9,130 nucleotides of DNA from NCBI GenBank assembly GCA_009699165.1, contig WLOR01000057.1, positions 1 to 9,130 on the forward strand, read 5' to 3'. The translations under genes were made by a program, and so were the position numbers. This document shows, in pieces, positions 6,795 to 9,130 of the stretch. The DNA is from Actinomycetota bacterium. Lineage in GTDB: Bacteria; Actinomycetota; Actinomycetes; Nanopelagicales; Nanopelagicaceae. The stretch's first letter is position 1; every line of letters begins with the position of its first letter. Below the pieces are notes generated by a model. The model searched no databases, was not told the origin of the DNA, and saw only the letters and a program-made list of their open reading frames with translations.

Positions 6795-7543
6795 TATGCA
6801 CCCATTCGCATGTTATCTATGAGGCGCACACCATCTATCCATCCGGCGATGATTGCCCGCTTATTTTTAGTTTCATCAGTTGCTAGATTAAAACTTTCCT
6901 CGTCTATTATCACTGCGTAGTCAGATTTAAATCCTGCATCAGTTGCTAACGTGGTTTCTATAATCTCTTGAGCAATCGCTACTGTCGGGGCTAATCGTGC
7001 AGCTGCCATTGCGCGATAAATAACATTTGCGCTTACTCTTCCACTTTGGCTAAGGCGTACATTTCGCGAAGAAAGCGCCAGGCCATCGTATTCGCGCACA
7101 GTTGGAACGCCGATGATTTCCACGTTGCTTTGCATGGCACGAATAATCTGAAGTTGCTGGAAATCTTTTTCGCCAAAAATGGCAGTCTCTGGCTTTACAA
7201 TTTCAAACAATCGATTGACAACAGTAACCACGCCGTCAAAATGCCCTGGTCTTGAAGCACCTTCAAACAAATCCCCAATTGGCGATGCCTTTAACTTTGT
7301 AATCTCACCTGGATAAATCTCTGCGTAATCAGGCATCCAGATCTCTGTGGCACCGGCAAGGGTAGCTAATTGAATATCGCGCTCGGGACTGCGAGGGTAC
7401 TTTGCGATGTCATCTTCATTTTCAAACTGCAACGGATTAATAAAAATACTTACAACAACCTCTTTACTCAAACTCCGAGCACGCTTAATCAACGCTTGAT
7501 GGCCCTTATGCAGGGCACCCATTGTTGGAACTAAAACGCTCAT
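6794..7543 (-). CDS. panC: Pantothenate synthetase PanC, short N-terminus
   Basis: PanC condenses pantoate and beta-alanine with ATP to pantothenate via a pantoyl-adenylate. Family motifs are VPTMGALHKGH (5-15) with the HxGH nucleotide-binding signature, SIFINPLQF (32-40), EGASRPGHFDGVVTVVNRLF, FGEKDFQQLQIIRAM, VPTVREYDGLALSSRN and the C-terminal GWIDGVRLIDN. The protein has 249 residues, against about 280 in most PanC, because it starts directly before VPTMGALH. The roughly 25-residue N-terminal strand and helix are absent. The start is well fixed: an in-frame TGA (7559-7557) lies 13 nt upstream, no start codon lies between, and GAAAGGA and GGAG motifs precede this ATG. The active site is complete, so it is probably functional. 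It follows folK by 43 nt and overlaps coaX. panD, often adjacent in bacteria, is not in the window. Confidence 0.95.
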   Translation of the reverse strand: MSVLVPTMGALHKGHQALIKRARSLSKEVVVSIFINPLQFENEDDIAKYPRSPERDIQLATLAGATEIWMPDYAEIYPGEITKLKASPIGDLFEGASRPGHFDGVVTVVNRLFEIVKPETAIFGEKDFQQLQIIRAMQSNVEIIGVPTVREYDGLALSSRNVRLSQSGRVSANVIYRAMAAARLAPTVAIAQEIIETTLATDAGFKSDYAVIIDEESFNLATDETKNKRAIIAGWIDGVRLIDNMRMGA

Positions 7544-7547
7544 TTGG

Positions 7548-7560
7548 CTCCAGTCCTTTC
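7548..7560 (-). promoter_or_regulatory. Ribosome binding site fixing the short panC start
   Basis: On the minus strand GAAAGGACTGGAG precedes the panC ATG, offering AGGA 10 nt and GGAG 4 nt upstream. It supports translation beginning just before VPTMGALH, with no longer N-terminus. Confidence 0.7.
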
Positions 7561-7586
7561 AGGTACCGGGCGAGGTATCGGTAAGT

Positions 7587-8042
7587 TTACGGGTTAGGGG
7601 TCAGTTGCGCCAAAAGCTGATCGACCCGACCATGAGTTAGCAACACTGCATCGGCATCAATTTCTAACCAGGGCTCTAGAACAAAGCCGCGCTCATGGGC
7701 CCGCGGGTGTGGCAACTCCAGCTCTTTGCTCTTACTCAATAAGCCACCATATTGAATTAAATCCAGATCAATTGTTCGAGGGCCCCAATGAACATTTCGC
7801 TCCCGACCTAAAACCTTTTCAATACCGTGTAAGAGAGATAGCAAATCAAATGCCGGTAAATCACTCTCAATGATGCAGACTGCGTTTACATAATCTGGTT
7901 GTTCTGGTCCCCCTATTGGCGCGGTTTTATAATAAGAAGAAACCGCTACAACTTCTGTAGCCTCTTTTAAAAGTGCAATCGCAGTATCTAAGTTTTGTTG
8001 AGGGTCACCAATATTTGCACCCAGGGCTATTACCGCCCTCAT
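7587..8042 (-). CDS. folK: 2-amino-4-hydroxy-6-hydroxymethyldihydropteridine pyrophosphokinase (HPPK)
   Basis: FolK transfers pyrophosphate from ATP to 6-hydroxymethyl-7,8-dihydropterin, making the substrate of FolP. The 151-aa protein shows the family opening IALGANIGDPQQNL (5-18), the pterin-side segment SSYYKTAPIGGPEQPDYVN (35-53), and the signature RNVHWGPRTIDLDL (82-95) with the magnesium-binding aspartates Asp92 and Asp94. PHPRAHERGFVLEPW (111-125) is the conserved ATP-side loop. Length is typical for a stand-alone HPPK. Its ATG overlaps the folB stop by 4 nt (ATGA) and has no Shine-Dalgarno sequence, so it is probably made by coupled re-initiation. FolB, FolK and FolP are neighbouring steps of the same pathway. 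Confidence 0.97.
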   Translation of the reverse strand: MRAVIALGANIGDPQQNLDTAIALLKEATEVVAVSSYYKTAPIGGPEQPDYVNAVCIIESDLPAFDLLSLLHGIEKVLGRERNVHWGPRTIDLDLIQYGGLLSKSKELELPHPRAHERGFVLEPWLEIDADAVLLTHGRVDQLLAQLTPNP

Positions 8043-8401
8043 CGGGTTCTGGTTATCTGCACCGCAATATCTTTAAGTGATGCATCTACTGGGGCCTGTG
8101 GTTTGTGTACGGTGACATCTACTGAAAAAACCATCTGATATGTATTCATAATCTCATCGGCGATGCGACCTGCAAGTTTTTCGATGAGTGAGACTGGATT
8201 AGAGGTAATTTCGGCAACAACTAAATCTGTGATTGCTGCGTAATTCACGGTGTCTTCTATCGCATCACTTAATGATGGCTTTGATAAATCAAGGTTAAGA
8301 ACCACATCGACATAAAAATCCTGACCATTAGTTCGTTCATGGTCAAATAAACCATGGAAACCATAACCATGGATTCCAGTCAGTAGAATTTGATCGCTCA
8401 T
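8039..8401 (-). CDS. folB: Dihydroneopterin aldolase FolB
   Basis: FolB cleaves 7,8-dihydroneopterin to 6-hydroxymethyl-7,8-dihydropterin and glycolaldehyde; the family forms octamers. The 120-aa protein has the usual length and motifs: the opening ILLTGIHGYGFHGLFDHER (5-23), NGQDFYVDV (25-33), DTVNYAAI (50-57), SLIEKLAGRIAD (71-82) and the ending VTVHKPQAPV (96-105). Glu22 and Lys100 fall at the positions of the catalytic pair known in the S. aureus enzyme. It overlaps folP upstream and folK downstream by 4 nt each, both as ATGA, and its start has no Shine-Dalgarno sequence, so the three genes look translationally linked. Confidence 0.96.
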   Translation of the reverse strand: MSDQILLTGIHGYGFHGLFDHERTNGQDFYVDVVLNLDLSKPSLSDAIEDTVNYAAITDLVVAEITSNPVSLIEKLAGRIADEIMNTYQMVFSVDVTVHKPQAPVDASLKDIAVQITRTR

Positions 8402-9130
8402 TGAGACAACACAGTTTTATGTGGCTTCACGGAGTGCACTCTAACTCCCCAAATGCCGGTTGTAGAGAGCTGTTTAGTTAGAGCGATGCTGGCATCTTCG
8501 CGTTCATCAGGGGTTGTGCCACCCAGAAACCTTTTGCGAGATGCGCCGATGAGTACCGGGTAGCCCAGAGCCACAAACTCATTAACTCGATTAATGATCT
8601 CCCAATTGTGTTCGGCTTCTTTTGCAAAACCAATACCGGGATCGATTATCAGGTTTTCTTTGGCGATTCCTGCTGCCTCTGCCGCTGCAATGCGTACTTC
8701 GAGTTCAGTTATCACCTCGCGCACTACATCGCTATAGATTGCCATCGAATTCATAGCCTTTGACTGTCCTCGCCAGTGCATCGCAATGTAGGGTGTTTTA
8801 AGTTCGGCAGCTACCGACATCATCTCTGGATCAGCTAAGCCGGCACTCACATCGTTAATAATCTGCGCACCCGCAGCAATAGCAGCGCTGGCAGTACTAG
8901 CCCGCATAGTGTCAATGCTGATTGGAACTCCAAATCCAGCAAGCTCGCTAATCACCGGGATAACTCGTGCAATTTCTTCGGCTTCACTAACACGATCTGC
9001 ACCAGGACGTGTCGATTCGCCTCCAATATCGATAATGTCTACACCCTCGGAAATCATCTCCTGCGCACGTTTAACTGCAGATGCCAATGAGTTATGTTTT
9101 CCACCGTCGGCAAAAGAATCTGGTGTGACA
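8398..9130 (-). CDS. folP: Dihydropteroate synthase FolP, N-terminus beyond the window
   Basis: FolP joins p-aminobenzoate to 6-hydroxymethyl-dihydropterin pyrophosphate to give dihydropteroate; it is the sulfonamide target. The reading frame stays open to the window edge: codons from 9129 downward encode VTPDSFADGGKHNS, the first family signature (pterin/pABA loop), before LASAVKRAQ. The TTG at 9087 is therefore an internal codon, not the start, and only about 10-40 N-terminal residues should lie outside. Further marks are VDIIDIGGESTRPGADRV (signature 2), ISIDTMRAS, GAQIINDVSAG, LIIDPGIGFAKEAEHN, LIGASRKRFLGG and the TIM-barrel end GVRVHSV, where many homologues have RVHDV. It overlaps folB by 4 nt (ATGA). 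Identification is secure; the start cannot be seen. Confidence 0.97.
   Translation of the reverse strand, partial: VTPDSFADGGKHNSLASAVKRAQEMISEGVDIIDIGGESTRPGADRVSEAEEIARVIPVISELAGFGVPISIDTMRASTASAAIAAGAQIINDVSAGLADPEMMSVAAELKTPYIAMHWRGQSKAMNSMAIYSDVVREVITELEVRIAAAEAAGIAKENLIIDPGIGFAKEAEHNWEIINRVNEFVALGYPVLIGASRKRFLGGTTPDEREDASIALTKQLSTTGIWGVRVHSVKPHKTVLSQ

Noticed and set aside
7564..7583. Inverted repeat TACCG/CGGTA in the folK-panC gap, considered as an attenuator or terminator
   Set aside because: Five base pairs with a 10-nt loop and no T-tract; panC right after it has its own ribosome binding site, and there is no sign of a break in the operon.
8398..9087. FolP starting at the TTG at 9087
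   Set aside because: The same frame continues upstream and encodes the conserved VTPDSFADGG signature, so the gene is cut by the window edge rather than starting here.

Overview
The window looks like a streamlined, low-to-moderate GC actinobacterial chromosome, compatible with small-genome freshwater actinobacteria of the acI/Nanopelagicales type. That placement is inferred from protein character and gene order, not from a marker gene. The supporting signs are an actinobacterial MutY without the MutT-like domain, a ClpC of the ClpC1 type, a mycobacterial-style stand-alone ArgA, and the order folP-folB-folK-panC-coaX-lysS-(x)-clpC with mutY nearby, which is typical of Actinobacteria. Genes cover almost everything. 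The only intergenic stretch above 50 bp is the 124 bp upstream of clpC, so there is no gene-free stretch of 300 bp to describe.

Left side, plus strand (1-1380): the last codons of an upstream gene (possibly radA), then mutY (adenine glycosylase for A:8-oxoG repair), then a GNAT acetyltransferase resembling SSAT/thialysine acetyltransferases. Each pair is joined by a 4-nt ATGA stop/start overlap. This rightward unit meets clpC tail to tail, and the two stop codons share one TTAA palindrome.

Centre, minus strand (1377-3881): clpC, the AAA+ unfoldase of the Clp protease, with a strong Shine-Dalgarno sequence and a short leader that probably carries its promoter.

Right side, minus strand (9130 down to 4006): a dense run of seven genes transcribed leftward: folP (5' end outside the window), folB, folK, panC, coaX, lysS and argA. 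It joins three folate-pathway enzymes, two enzymes of the pantothenate/CoA route (pantothenate synthetase and pantothenate kinase), lysyl-tRNA synthetase and N-acetylglutamate synthase. Junctions are 4-nt overlaps (folP/folB, folB/folK), a 43-nt gap (folK/panC), a 1-nt TAATG overlap (panC/coaX), a 21-nt gap (coaX/lysS) and a 2-nt gap (lysS/argA).

I found no mobile element, CRISPR array, tRNA, rRNA, phage gene or defence system, and no convincing novel system. The points of interest are compaction effects: the shared stop palindrome, a PanC without its usual N-terminal segment, ATGA-coupled starts that lack Shine-Dalgarno sequences, a lysS start with neither coupling nor a Shine-Dalgarno sequence, argA lying where lsr2 often lies, and an SSAT-like enzyme coupled to mutY.
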